A DNA stretch of 21,452 nucleotides from positions 1 through 21,452 of the forward strand of contig UQYH01000028.1 in assembly GCA_900545185.1 (NCBI GenBank), read 5' to 3'. The notes beneath the pieces were generated by a model that worked only from the letters and a program-made list of their open reading frames with translations, searched no databases and was not told the origin of the DNA. The stretch is from an uncultured Eubacteriales bacterium. Lineage in GTDB: Bacteria; Bacillota; Clostridia; UBA1381; UBA9506. Position numbers and translations under genes: made by a program. Positions within the stretch are counted from its first letter, which is position 1, and each line of letters starts with the position of its first letter. Shown here in pieces: positions 6,959 through 14,918 of the stretch.

Positions 6959-7726
6959 ATGAATATACTGGCAGTCGGCGATATTGTGGGGGACGCAGGT
7001 ACGGAATGCTTTTTATCCTGTATTGATGCGGTTAAAGCGCAATATGCCATTGATTTTTGTATTGTCAATGCCGAAAACGCCTGCACGAGCAACGGCATCA
7101 GCCGCAAAAAGGCAGAAATGCTGCTCGGCGGCGGTGCGGATGTTTTAACGCTGGGCAATCACACCTTTCGCCAGCGTGAAGCGGCGGCCTTGCTGCATAA
7201 CAACAAGCGCGTGATTCGTCCGCTTAACTTTCCGCCGGGCACACCGGGACGCGGCAGTGTGGTGGTTGAAAAAAACGGGCTGCGTATTGCTGTTTTAAAC
7301 GCGTTGGGACGGATTTATATGGACTATACGGACTGTCCCTTTCGTGCCGTTGACGCGGCTTTAGAGCAGCTTTGCGCCGATTTGGTTTTTGTGGATTTTC
7401 ATGCCGAAGCCACCAGCGAAAAAATATCGATGGGCTGGCATTTGGACGGGCGCGTGACGGGTCTTTTCGGTACGCATACGCATGTGCAGACGGCAGATGC
7501 GTGGGTGCTGCCCAAAGGAACAGGGTACATTACGGATTTGGGCATGACGGGGCCGATATACTCCTGCTTGGGCGTAAAGCGTGAAATTACGCTGGAACGC
7601 TTTATGACATGCATACCGCGCCGATTTGAATTTGCGGACGGCAAATCTCAATTTTGCGGCGCTGTCTTTTGCGTGGATGAGGCAAGCGGACAAACAAAAG
7701 AGGTTAAAACCATATGTGTGCGATAA
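6959..7726 (+). CDS. ymdB: YmdB family metallophosphoesterase
   Basis: A 255-residue single-domain protein of the YmdB family. The Bacillus subtilis member hydrolyses 2',3'- and 3',5'-cyclic nucleotides and affects biofilm and motility decisions. Dimetal-site residues are visible: D8 (VGDIVG), E39-N40 (NAEN), N67-H68 (GNH), H148 (DFHAEATSEK), H173 and H175 (GTHTHVQTAD). The usual GNHxWD stretch reads GNHTFRQ here, a local departure next to the active site, although the metal ligands are kept. AGAAGGG (6944-6950) is 8 bases before the ATG. Its last 13 bases overlap the folate cyclo-ligase gene, so the two are coupled. In many Firmicutes ymdB follows the gene for RNase Y, which is absent here. 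Confidence 0.93.
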   Translation: MNILAVGDIVGDAGTECFLSCIDAVKAQYAIDFCIVNAENACTSNGISRKKAEMLLGGGADVLTLGNHTFRQREAAALLHNNKRVIRPLNFPPGTPGRGSVVVEKNGLRIAVLNALGRIYMDYTDCPFRAVDAALEQLCADLVFVDFHAEATSEKISMGWHLDGRVTGLFGTHTHVQTADAWVLPKGTGYITDLGMTGPIYSCLGVKREITLERFMTCIPRRFEFADGKSQFCGAVFCVDEASGQTKEVKTICVR

Positions 7727-8280
7727 CGAAGGGAGAAGTCCGTGCGGCGGCGCTCAGCCGTCGAGCGGCTTTGGGTGCAAAACGGCGTGATATCCTTTCG
7801 CGGCAGATTGCCGGGCATGCTTTGTGTTATGCCAAACAATGTGCGGCGCGGACGGTGTTTTTATATGCCGCAACGCGTGAGGAGGCAGATACCCGCCCGC
7901 TGATTACCGCGCTTTTGCAAAACGGCTGTACGGTTTGTCTGCCCAAATGCAGCGGACAGGGCGTGATGCATGCATTTGAAATTGATGATATACACAACCT
8001 GCGCCCCGGCCGTTACGGCATTTTAGAGCCGCCGGAGCAAAATCCCGTGTCACCCGCCGGCATTGACTTGGTCTTTGTGCCCGGCTGTGCCTTTGGCAGA
8101 GACGGCAGTCGGCTGGGATACGGCGGCGGATATTATGACAGGTTTTTACCGGCTTGCCGTGCGGCAAAGTTTGTTGGTTTGTGCTTTGAAGCCTGTTTGA
8201 CAGATACCTTGCCGCATGAGCAAACAGATGTGTGTATGCATGCCGTGATTACGGAAAAGGGTGTTATGAATATTCTGTAA
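7714..8280 (+). CDS. 5-formyltetrahydrofolate cyclo-ligase
   Basis: Converts 5-formyl-THF to 5,10-methenyl-THF using ATP, returning stored folate to the one-carbon pool. The N-terminus has the family's basic R-x2-SRRAAL-type segment. The diagnostic C-terminal motif LVFVPGCAFGRDGSRLGYGGGYYDRFL (about residues 126-150) is complete, including the Gly-rich ATP loop. Its 188 residues are the normal length. AAAGAGG (7697-7703) inside ymdB gives the ribosome site for ATG 7714. It is often named MTHFS, YgfA or FAU1; I leave the symbol blank because names vary between genera. Confidence 0.93.
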   Translation: MCAITKGEVRAAALSRRAALGAKRRDILSRQIAGHALCYAKQCAARTVFLYAATREEADTRPLITALLQNGCTVCLPKCSGQGVMHAFEIDDIHNLRPGRYGILEPPEQNPVSPAGIDLVFVPGCAFGRDGSRLGYGGGYYDRFLPACRAAKFVGLCFEACLTDTLPHEQTDVCMHAVITEKGVMNIL

Positions 8281-8291
8281 AAAATTTGTTT

Positions 8292-8307
8292 CTGCATTGC
8301 AATGCAG
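8292..8307. promoter_or_regulatory. 16-bp perfect palindrome over the -35 box
   Basis: CTGCATTGCAATGCAG is fully self-complementary without a spacer and contains the -35 hexamer (8297-8302) of the promoter below. There is no T run, so it is not a terminator. The position is typical of a repressor operator; I cannot name the regulator. Confidence 0.5.
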
Positions 8308-8325
8308 CGAAAAATGTGCTATACT
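8297..8325 (+). promoter_or_regulatory. promoter of DUF6106-like/cinA/recA operon
   Basis: TTGCAA (8297-8302) and TATACT (8320-8325) are separated by 17 bases. It is probably the main promoter for the long gene run from 8385, including recA. Confidence 0.7.
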
Positions 8326-8384
8326 AAACTTGTGTGTAAAAATAGGGAAGAAGAGCACAAAAAATAAGTGAAATGAGGATGAAG

Positions 8385-8945
8385 ATGGACGTTTTTCTGG
8401 AATATTTAATGCGTAAAAAAGCCAGCGGAGCAGACTGGCTGAAAAAACTGGGCTTGGTGCTGGCGACACTGATTGTTTGTATGCTTGTTCTTATGTTTTT
8501 TCCCATGTTGGGAAAGTTTATGGCAGCATACACGCTTTTTGCCATAGCGGCCGTTGTATACGGTATGGTGGTGCTTATGCGCAACTTTAACCTAGAATAT
8601 GAATATATTTATACAAACGGCGATTTGGATATTGATATTGTGAAGGCGCAAAAAACAAGAAAGCGCATGACCAGCTTAAAGTGTAAAAACATTGAACTGA
8701 TGGCATCGGATACCAATAACGAATTTAAGCGTGAATTTACAAACGAGTCGATTTCCAAGCGCTTTAATGCCGTATATGATCCGGCACAGGGCGGCATTTA
8801 TCACGCGTTATTTTTTCATGACGGTGAGCGCATGGTTTTAACCTTTCAGCCGCCTAAAAAATTATTGGATGCAATGAAAAAAATGAATCCGCGCTGCATA
8901 CATATTGACGAAGCGGATGTTTTAAAGGATGAATCGGCAGAATAG
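8385..8945 (+). CDS. DUF6106-like two-helix membrane protein
   Basis: Unknown function, 186 residues. After a short MDVFLEYLMRKK start come two membrane helices: a LGLVLATLIVCMLVLMFF segment (about residues 22-41) and YTLFAIAAVVYGMVVLM (about 48-64). A cytoplasmic-looking C-terminal domain of about 120 residues follows, with alternating strands (LEYEYIYTNGDLDIDIV, YHALFFHDGERMVLTFQPP) that suggest a PH-like beta fold. The layout resembles clostridial DUF6106 proteins as I remember them; I cannot confirm by profile. Of three in-frame ATGs (8373, 8379, 8385) I prefer 8385, because the AGG of ATGAGG lies 6 bases upstream. It leads the operon, 20 bases before cinA, under a promoter with a palindromic operator-like site. 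Confidence 0.7.
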   Translation: MDVFLEYLMRKKASGADWLKKLGLVLATLIVCMLVLMFFPMLGKFMAAYTLFAIAAVVYGMVVLMRNFNLEYEYIYTNGDLDIDIVKAQKTRKRMTSLKCKNIELMASDTNNEFKREFTNESISKRFNAVYDPAQGGIYHALFFHDGERMVLTFQPPKKLLDAMKKMNPRCIHIDEADVLKDESAE

Positions 8946-8965
8946 GCACTGGGGAGATGCAGAGT

Positions 8966-10204
8966 ATGAAGGCTGAAATCATTGCAGTCGGTACGGAAAT
9001 TTTGGTTGGAGATATTGTTAATACAAACGCACAATTTCTATCGCAGCGTTTGTTTGCGCTGGGAATTGATATGTACTATCAAACCGTGGCAGGGGATAAC
9101 CCAAGCCACCTGACGGAAGCGATCCGTCTGGCCTTTTCCCGTGCGGATATGGTTGTGCTTTCGGGCGGCTTGGGGCCGACGGAGGATGATTTGACAAAAG
9201 AAACAGTAGCGGAATATTTTCATGTTCCGCTGCTTTTTCATAATGAAATTGCAGAACAAATTCAAAGCTATCTGCACGGCAAAAGCTCAAAAAGCAATTT
9301 AAAGCAGGCATATATTCCGGAAGGGGCGATTGTGCTTGCCAACCACTGCGGCACGGCGCCGGGCATTATTTTGGAAAAAGACAATAAAATTGCCATTTTG
9401 CTGCCGGGGCCGCCGAGCGAGCTGCTGCCCATGTTCACCGAAAGTGTGGAGCCCTATTTAAAAGCCCGATCGGGTACGGTTATGGCAGAAAAATATATGC
9501 GCCTGTTCGGCATCGGTGAATCCAGGGTCGGCGAAATCACGGCCGATTTAATGGAGGGCAGCAATCCGACGCTGGCACCGTATGCCAAGGATCATGAAGT
9601 GCTGCTGCGCATTGCGGCCAAGGCGGCATCGCAGGCAGAAGCCGATGCTTTGATTGAAGGCATGCATCAAAAGGTGAAAGAACGGCTGGGTGACTATATT
9701 TATGCTTACGGTGAGCAGACCATGGTGCAGACCGTGGCAGCGCTGCTTTTGCAAAAAAAACTGACTGTTGCCTGTGCCGAATCCTGTACGGCAGGTCTTT
9801 TAACGGCAGCCCTGGGGGATATACCGGGCATATCGGCCGTGCTGTCCGAAAGCGTTGTCACGTATTCTAACGAGGCAAAAATGAAATATTTGGGCGTATC
9901 GGCACAAACACTGGATCGCTTTGGCGCTGTCAGCGAAGAGACAGCGCGCGAAATGGCACTCGGCATTCAAAAAGCGGCCGGCAGCGACATCGGCGTTTCG
10001 GTCACGGGGATCGCAGGGCCGGACGGCGGTACGCCGGAAAAACCGGTGGGACTTGTGTATGTCGGCGTGGCATATCAATCCCATGTGACGGTACTGAAAT
10101 TGCAGCTGAACGGATCGCGGCAAAGGGTAAGACAGGCGGCCGTGATGCATGCACTGAACGGCGTGCGGCAGCAAATTTTGAAATTTGAGAAGAACGACAG
10201 ATAA
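8966..10204 (+). CDS. cinA: CinA family protein (damage-inducible / NMN amidase)
   Basis: A 412-residue, two-domain protein. The N-terminal MoaB/MogA-like (MoCF) domain begins KAEIIAVGTEILVGDIVNTNAQ and carries LSGGLGPTEDDLT. The C-terminal CinA domain (from about residue 255) has VACAESCTAGLL and SVTGIAGPDGGTPEKPVG, the motifs of NMN deamidase PncC. In other bacteria full-length CinA combines ADP-ribose pyrophosphatase and NMN deamidase activities and is transcribed with recA. GGGGAG (8951-8956) abuts the ATG at 8957 but is well spaced from ATG 8966, so I take the latter. recA starts 13 bases after its stop. Confidence 0.94.
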   Translation: MKAEIIAVGTEILVGDIVNTNAQFLSQRLFALGIDMYYQTVAGDNPSHLTEAIRLAFSRADMVVLSGGLGPTEDDLTKETVAEYFHVPLLFHNEIAEQIQSYLHGKSSKSNLKQAYIPEGAIVLANHCGTAPGIILEKDNKIAILLPGPPSELLPMFTESVEPYLKARSGTVMAEKYMRLFGIGESRVGEITADLMEGSNPTLAPYAKDHEVLLRIAAKAASQAEADALIEGMHQKVKERLGDYIYAYGEQTMVQTVAALLLQKKLTVACAESCTAGLLTAALGDIPGISAVLSESVVTYSNEAKMKYLGVSAQTLDRFGAVSEETAREMALGIQKAAGSDIGVSVTGIAGPDGGTPEKPVGLVYVGVAYQSHVTVLKLQLNGSRQRVRQAAVMHALNGVRQQILKFEKNDR

Positions 10205-10217
10205 AGGGGATACGATC

Positions 10218-11330
10218 ATGGAATCGAACGGTAATAAAAAAGAAAAAAAGGTCATTGCGCCCATCGTGCGTAAAACCACGGAGGAAGCCAAAAAAGAAGC
10301 GCTTGACATGGCCATGAAGCAAATTGAAAAAAACTACGGCAAGGGCGCCGTTATGCGGCTTGGCAGCGAAACAAGACTGAATGTTGAAACCATTTCAACC
10401 GGCGCGCTGAGCTTGGATATGGCGCTGGGCATCGGCGGCCTGCCGAAGGGACGTATTATTGAAATTTACGGTCCTGAATCCTCCGGTAAAACAACCGTTG
10501 CCCTGCACTGTGTGGCAGAGGCGCAAAAAAACGGCGGTATTGTTGCGTTTATTGATGCCGAGCATGCACTCGACCCCATTTACGCGGCGAATTTGGGTGT
10601 GAATGTGGATGATTTGATGGTGGCTCAGCCGGATACGGGTGAGCAGGGACTTGAAATTGCCGAAATGCTGGCCCGAAGCGGCGCGATTGATTTAATTGTT
10701 GTAGACTCTGTTGCGGCGTTGGTGCCCAAGGCAGAAATTGAAGGCGAAATGGGCGATTCGCATGTGGGCTTGCATGCACGACTGATGAGCCAGGCGTTGC
10801 GTAAGCTGGCCGGCGTTATCAGCAAGTCGAATACCGTGGCGATTTTTATTAATCAGCTGCGTGAAAAGGTCGGCATTACATACGGCAATCCGGAGGTTAC
10901 AACCGGCGGCCGTGCGCTGAAATTCTATGCTTCGGTTCGTATGGAAATCCGCAAGCAGGAGTTCATTAAAAAGGGCACCGAGGCTATCGGCGTTCGCACG
11001 AAGGCCAAGGTTGTGAAAAACAAAATGGCTCCGCCGTTCCGTGAGGCAGAGTTTGATATTATGTACGGCGAAGGGATTTCCAAAACAGGCTGTGTTTTGG
11101 ATGTGGCCGCCGACCTCGGTATTTTGAAAAAAAGCGGCACCTGGTACAATTACGGCGACGTGCGTTTGGGTCAGGGACGTGAAAATTCCAAAAATTATTT
11201 AAAGGAGCATCCGGACATGCTGGCAGAACTGGATCATAAGGTAAGAGAGGCTTTGCTTGCTCATCCGGCGGAAGAACAGCCGCATAAGGCTTTGCAGCAG
11301 GAGAAGGAAGATGAAAACACTAATTTGTAA
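10218..11330 (+). CDS. recA: recombinase RecA
   Basis: DNA-dependent ATPase for homologous recombination and LexA co-protease activity. Visible are Walker A GPESSGKT (residues 85-92), Walker B LIVVDSVAAL, and loop 1 and loop 2 regions with AIFINQLREKVGITYGNPEVTTGGRALKFY. The C-terminus is acidic/polar (EEQPHKALQQEKEDENTNL). Its 370 residues include an N-terminal leader of roughly 20 residues more than in E. coli RecA. AAAGGGG (10203-10209) is 8 bases before the ATG. I found no CGAAC-N4-GTTCG-type LexA box directly upstream of recA or cinA, so any SOS control would act elsewhere or be absent. Its last 20 bases overlap the amidohydrolase gene. Confidence 0.98.
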   Translation: MESNGNKKEKKVIAPIVRKTTEEAKKEALDMAMKQIEKNYGKGAVMRLGSETRLNVETISTGALSLDMALGIGGLPKGRIIEIYGPESSGKTTVALHCVAEAQKNGGIVAFIDAEHALDPIYAANLGVNVDDLMVAQPDTGEQGLEIAEMLARSGAIDLIVVDSVAALVPKAEIEGEMGDSHVGLHARLMSQALRKLAGVISKSNTVAIFINQLREKVGITYGNPEVTTGGRALKFYASVRMEIRKQEFIKKGTEAIGVRTKAKVVKNKMAPPFREAEFDIMYGEGISKTGCVLDVAADLGILKKSGTWYNYGDVRLGQGRENSKNYLKEHPDMLAELDHKVREALLAHPAEEQPHKALQQEKEDENTNL

Positions 11331-12597
11331 TGCACGGCTTTTAACCATGGATGAAGGTAAGGTGTACTCGGACGGCTGCATTGTTGCAGAAGATGCATAT
11401 ATTCGCTATGCCGGAGCGCAGAGGAATTTTACCGAAAGCTTTGACAAGGTGATTGACGCACGCGGCGGCATTGTTATGCCGGGTCTTGTGAATGCGCATA
11501 CGCATTCGCCCATGACGCTTTTGCGCGGCTGTGCCAACGATTTGGCGCTGGACGAGTGGTTAAACGAGCACATTTTTCCGCTGGAGGATAAGCTGGACGG
11601 CGAGGCGGTGTATTACGGTACGCTTTTGGCCTGTGCCGAAATGATACGCAGCGGAACAACAACCTTTGCCGATATGTACTTTTTCAGCGACAACTCGGCG
11701 CGTGCGATACTGGACTCCGGGCTGAATGCCAACTTATCGCGCTGTGTAACGGGTACGCATCAGGATTATAAAAAACGGCTGGCAGAAGGACGGCAGCTGT
11801 TTGCCGAGTATCATCGTGCAGGTGACGGCAGCCTTTGGGTTGAACACAGTGCGCATGCTGTATATACGTGCAGCCGTGAGGTGCTGCATGCCGTTGCGGA
11901 GGCGGCGCAAAAAGACGGCACGGGGATTCACATTCATTTGAGTGAAACCATGAAGGAGAACCGCGACTGCTATCGCAAATACGGCAAATCTCCAACGGAA
12001 ATCATGTGGGATACGGGCATTTTCTCGGTTCGTACCAATGCGGCGCATTGCGTTTATTTAAGTGAAAACGATATGGATATTTTAAGCCAAAACGGTGTGA
12101 GTATCTCGCATAATCCGACCAGTAATTTAAAGCTGGCAAGCGGTGTGGCCAACATTAAGGAAATCATGGGAAAACAGATTAACGTGGCGCTCGGTACGGA
12201 TGGCGCAGCCAGCAACAATGCACTGGATGTTTTCAGCGAAATGAAGCTGGCCGCTCTTTTGCATAAAGGCATGCGGCTGGATCCGACGCTGATTGAAGCG
12301 CAAACCGCCCTTGAAATGGCGACCGTAAACGGTGCAAAAGCGCTGGGACGTGAAAACGAACGCGGTAAGCTGAAAGAAGGGTATCGTGCCGATCTGATTA
12401 TTTTGGACGCAGATGCACCGGCGTTGTATCCGATGCACGACCCCGTATCGGCAGTGGTCTATAACGGCTGCGGCGGCGCGGTTGAAACCGTTATGTGTAA
12501 CGGTCGGCTTTTAATGGAAAAACGAGAGCTGCTTGTGCTGGATATGGAAAAAATTAAGACAGGGGTATCGGCAGCCATGCACCGCATGGGGCTTTAA
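11311..12597 (+). CDS. MTA/SAH deaminase-type amidohydrolase
   Basis: A 428-residue TIM-barrel amidohydrolase of the TrzA/AtzA/MtaD group, which deaminates 5'-methylthioadenosine, S-adenosylhomocysteine or related adenosines. Zinc ligands are visible: H63 and H65 (NAHTHSP), H209 (HIHLSE) with E212, H246 (NAAHCV) and D297 (GTDGAASNN). The small flanking beta domain is made of both termini (ICNARLLTMD at the start, GYRADLIILD near the end). AGGAG (11299-11303) is 7 bases before the ATG inside recA. Sitting near mtaB it may help clear methylthioadenosine, a by-product of many SAM-dependent reactions; this is inference. Guanine- or other-base deaminase activity cannot be excluded. Confidence 0.88.
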   Translation: MKTLICNARLLTMDEGKVYSDGCIVAEDAYIRYAGAQRNFTESFDKVIDARGGIVMPGLVNAHTHSPMTLLRGCANDLALDEWLNEHIFPLEDKLDGEAVYYGTLLACAEMIRSGTTTFADMYFFSDNSARAILDSGLNANLSRCVTGTHQDYKKRLAEGRQLFAEYHRAGDGSLWVEHSAHAVYTCSREVLHAVAEAAQKDGTGIHIHLSETMKENRDCYRKYGKSPTEIMWDTGIFSVRTNAAHCVYLSENDMDILSQNGVSISHNPTSNLKLASGVANIKEIMGKQINVALGTDGAASNNALDVFSEMKLAALLHKGMRLDPTLIEAQTALEMATVNGAKALGRENERGKLKEGYRADLIILDADAPALYPMHDPVSAVVYNGCGGAVETVMCNGRLLMEKRELLVLDMEKIKTGVSAAMHRMGL

Positions 12598-12621
12598 AAG
12601 AGAACATAGGGGGAAATACAA

Positions 12622-13515
12622 ATGAGATACGCAGTGATTGACGTTGGCTCGAATACGATACGGCTTTGCATATATGAAAAGCATGATGGTGGCCTATCTT
12701 TAATTGTCAATGAGCGCGTTATGGCGCTTTTGGGGTCAAAAACAACAAACGGTGCGCTGAACGAAGAGGGGATTCGTGCGGCATCGGAGGCGCTTTTAAA
12801 ATTGAAAGAAATTGCCGAGCGTGAGCAGGCAGAGCATTTGTTTGTTTTTGCAACGGCGGCACTGCGGAACATTACCAATACACAAGAAGCAACGGCCGAG
12901 ATTATGAAAAACACAGGTCTTTTAATTGATGTGCTCAGCGGCGATGAGGAGGCTCTTTTAACCTATGCAGGCGCGGCAAAGGCGCAAAACATTGCCGATG
13001 GATTGATTGCCGACATCGGCGGCGGCAGCACGGAGCTTGTTTTGATCAAAGAAGGTAAAGTGCTTGCCAAGGCCAGCCTTGCCATCGGCTCATTGACGGC
13101 TTTTGTCCGATTTGTTAAAAAACGTCCTGCCGAGCGCGAACAGATTATGCACCTGCGTGAGCATATGCGCAGCATGATTGCCGAGCGCTTTACAGAAGGC
13201 ACACAGGCATCGGTTTTATACGGCATCGGCGGCGCGGCGCGGACGGCATCGGAACTGGAAAAGATATTGTATCCGGCTTCGGGCGGCGCCATTCAAACCC
13301 TGGAAATGCTGTTATACAGACTTTTGGACGATGAAAAGCTGGCCGAAAAAAGTATTTTGGCGGCCAGTCCCGATCGGTTGGATACGGCACTGCCGGGTGT
13401 GGCGATTTTATGCGAAGCGGCGGCCTTTTTCGGCTGCAAACGGCTGGATGTCTGCAAGGCCGGTGTGCGTGAGGGATATTTACAAAAGAAGCTCGGCGAG
13501 AGTGGGGAACTATAA
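12622..13515 (+). CDS. Ppx/GppA family phosphatase
   Basis: A 297-residue, sugar-kinase-fold (ASKHA) phosphatase. Signature motifs are the N-terminal VIDVGSNTIRL loop, FATAALRN, LSGDEEA and IADIGGGSTEL. Family members hydrolyse inorganic polyphosphate and/or pppGpp. It contains only the core two-lobed domain and lacks the C-terminal extension of the roughly 500-residue E. coli enzymes, as in many short Gram-positive versions. AGGGGG precedes the ATG, and the stop shares one base with mtaB (TAATG at 13513-13517). Substrate choice between polyphosphate and pppGpp cannot be read from sequence. Confidence 0.9.
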   Translation: MRYAVIDVGSNTIRLCIYEKHDGGLSLIVNERVMALLGSKTTNGALNEEGIRAASEALLKLKEIAEREQAEHLFVFATAALRNITNTQEATAEIMKNTGLLIDVLSGDEEALLTYAGAAKAQNIADGLIADIGGGSTELVLIKEGKVLAKASLAIGSLTAFVRFVKKRPAEREQIMHLREHMRSMIAERFTEGTQASVLYGIGGAARTASELEKILYPASGGAIQTLEMLLYRLLDDEKLAEKSILAASPDRLDTALPGVAILCEAAAFFGCKRLDVCKAGVREGYLQKKLGESGEL

Positions 13516-14816
13516 TGGAAAAAACAGTCGCCTTTTGCACCTTGGGGTGCAAGGTGAATCAATATGAATCCGAAGCGGTTTTAGAGCAATTTATAAAGCG
13601 TGGCTACCGCGCGGTCGATTTTGCGGACAAGGCAGATGTATATGTTGTCAATACCTGCACCGTTACGCATTTAAGCGACCGAAAATCACGCCAAATGATT
13701 CGGCGTGCCAAGCACGAAAACCCGAATGCGGTGTTGGCTGTTATGGGGTGTTATGCACAAACCGCGCCGGAGGTCGTGGAAAAAATACAAGGTGTGGATA
13801 TTGTCATCGGCACAAACGGCCGCACACGTGTGGTTGAAGCGGTGGAACAATTTTTGGAACAGAAAAAAACCATGAATTTGGTCAGAAAGCTGGAAAAGGA
13901 CTGTTGTTTTGAACCGCTGGCAATTGACGGCAGCGGTCAAACACACACGCGCGCCTTTTTAAAGGTGCAGGATGGCTGCAATCAATTTTGCTCGTATTGC
14001 ATCATTCCGTATGCGCGCGGCCGAATCCGTTCGCGCTCAATTGCCGATTCGGTTCACGAAGCGCGGCGCATGGCGGCGGCAGGCTTTTCGGAACTGGTGC
14101 TGACGGGGATTCATCTGGCATCTTGGGGGCGTGACAGTGAGGAAGGCAACTTGCTGGATTTGCTGACGGCCTTGCAGCAGGTGGAGGGGCTGAGCAGGAT
14201 TCGTCTTGGCTCACTGGAGCCGACGTTGTGTGGTGAAGCCTTTGTACAGGGCATAGCTCAATTAGATAAGGTTTGCCATCACTTTCACCTATCGCTGCAA
14301 AGCGGTTGCGATGCAACGCTTAAGCGCATGAATCGGAAATATACAACGGAGCAGTATCGGGAGGCCGTAGAACGTCTGCGTAGGGTGATGCCCGACGCGG
14401 CGATTACGACGGATATTATTGTCGGCTTTCCGAGCGAAACGGAGGAAGAGTTTGCCGAAACGGTTCGGTTTTTGAAAAACATCCATTTGGCAGATGCGCA
14501 TATTTTTAAATATTCGCCGCGGCAGGGAACACCGGCAGCCAAAATGCCGCAGCAAATAGCACCGGAGGTTAAGGAGCAGCGCAGCCATACCTTGCTGACG
14601 CTGACAGAAGCAGAGCGCCGTGCTTTTTTGATGCGGTTTGTGAGCCTTACAGAGCCGGTTTTATTTGAACAGGAGATACAGCCGGGCGTATATGAAGGTA
14701 AAACGAAAAATTACATAACAGTCTGTGTTACCTCGGCGGCCGATTTGTGCGGCCGAGAGGAAAATGTGCAGCTGGAGCAGTACGAAAATGGCATGCTTTC
14801 GGGCGTGCTTGTGTAG
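13515..14816 (+). CDS. mtaB: tRNA (N6-threonylcarbamoyladenosine-37-C2)-methylthiotransferase MtaB
   Basis: Radical-SAM enzyme that adds a methylthio group to t6A37 in tRNAs reading ANN codons, using two [4Fe-4S] clusters. The N-terminal UPF0004 domain supplies three cysteines: C8 in CTLGCKVNQYE, the NTCTVT cysteine and the GCYAQ cysteine. The radical-SAM triad is C155, C159 and C162 (CNQFCSYC), followed by IPYARGR. A C-terminal TRAM-like region (about 375-433) binds tRNA. CTLGCKVNQYE and the overall pattern favour MtaB over MiaB or RimO. Its 433 residues are the usual length. Translation is coupled to the phosphatase gene by the one-base overlap. Confidence 0.93.
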   Translation: MEKTVAFCTLGCKVNQYESEAVLEQFIKRGYRAVDFADKADVYVVNTCTVTHLSDRKSRQMIRRAKHENPNAVLAVMGCYAQTAPEVVEKIQGVDIVIGTNGRTRVVEAVEQFLEQKKTMNLVRKLEKDCCFEPLAIDGSGQTHTRAFLKVQDGCNQFCSYCIIPYARGRIRSRSIADSVHEARRMAAAGFSELVLTGIHLASWGRDSEEGNLLDLLTALQQVEGLSRIRLGSLEPTLCGEAFVQGIAQLDKVCHHFHLSLQSGCDATLKRMNRKYTTEQYREAVERLRRVMPDAAITTDIIVGFPSETEEEFAETVRFLKNIHLADAHIFKYSPRQGTPAAKMPQQIAPEVKEQRSHTLLTLTEAERRAFLMRFVSLTEPVLFEQEIQPGVYEGKTKNYITVCVTSAADLCGREENVQLEQYENGMLSGVLV

Positions 14817-14825
14817 ATGCGGACG

Positions 14826-14853
14826 GTTAGGCGTTCGACTCCCTAATGCTTAT
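14826..14853. repeat. short intergenic repeat, copy A
   Basis: GTTAGGCGTT, a short spacer, then CTCCCTAATGCTTAT. It closely resembles copy B near 18779. TTAGG can pair with CCTAA to make a small hairpin. It lies 9 bases past the mtaB stop. Confidence 0.4.
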
Positions 14854-14857
14854 GGTA

Positions 14858-14886
14858 GCATATATGGCGTGCATCGCGAATACAAT
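14858..14886 (+). promoter_or_regulatory. sigma-E-like sporulation promoter of cwlD
   Basis: GCATATA (14858-14864) resembles the -35 and AATACAAT (14879-14886) the -10 (CATACAAT-like) of mother-cell sigma-E promoters, with 14 bases between. cwlD is sporulation-controlled in Bacillus, so the position is biologically sensible. The -10 lacks the usual first C. Confidence 0.4.
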
Positions 14887-14918
14887 AAAACCAAAAACGG
14901 TTTGGGGAGCGGTGCAAA

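Noticed and set aside
10170..10217. Possible LexA/SOS box before recA
   Set aside because: I looked for CGAAC-N4-GTTCG-type dyads here and upstream of cinA; only an isolated GAACG half was seen.
9800..10315. 171-codon minus-strand open frame opposite cinA and recA
   Set aside because: It is antisense to two well-supported genes, with no domain and no ribosome site.
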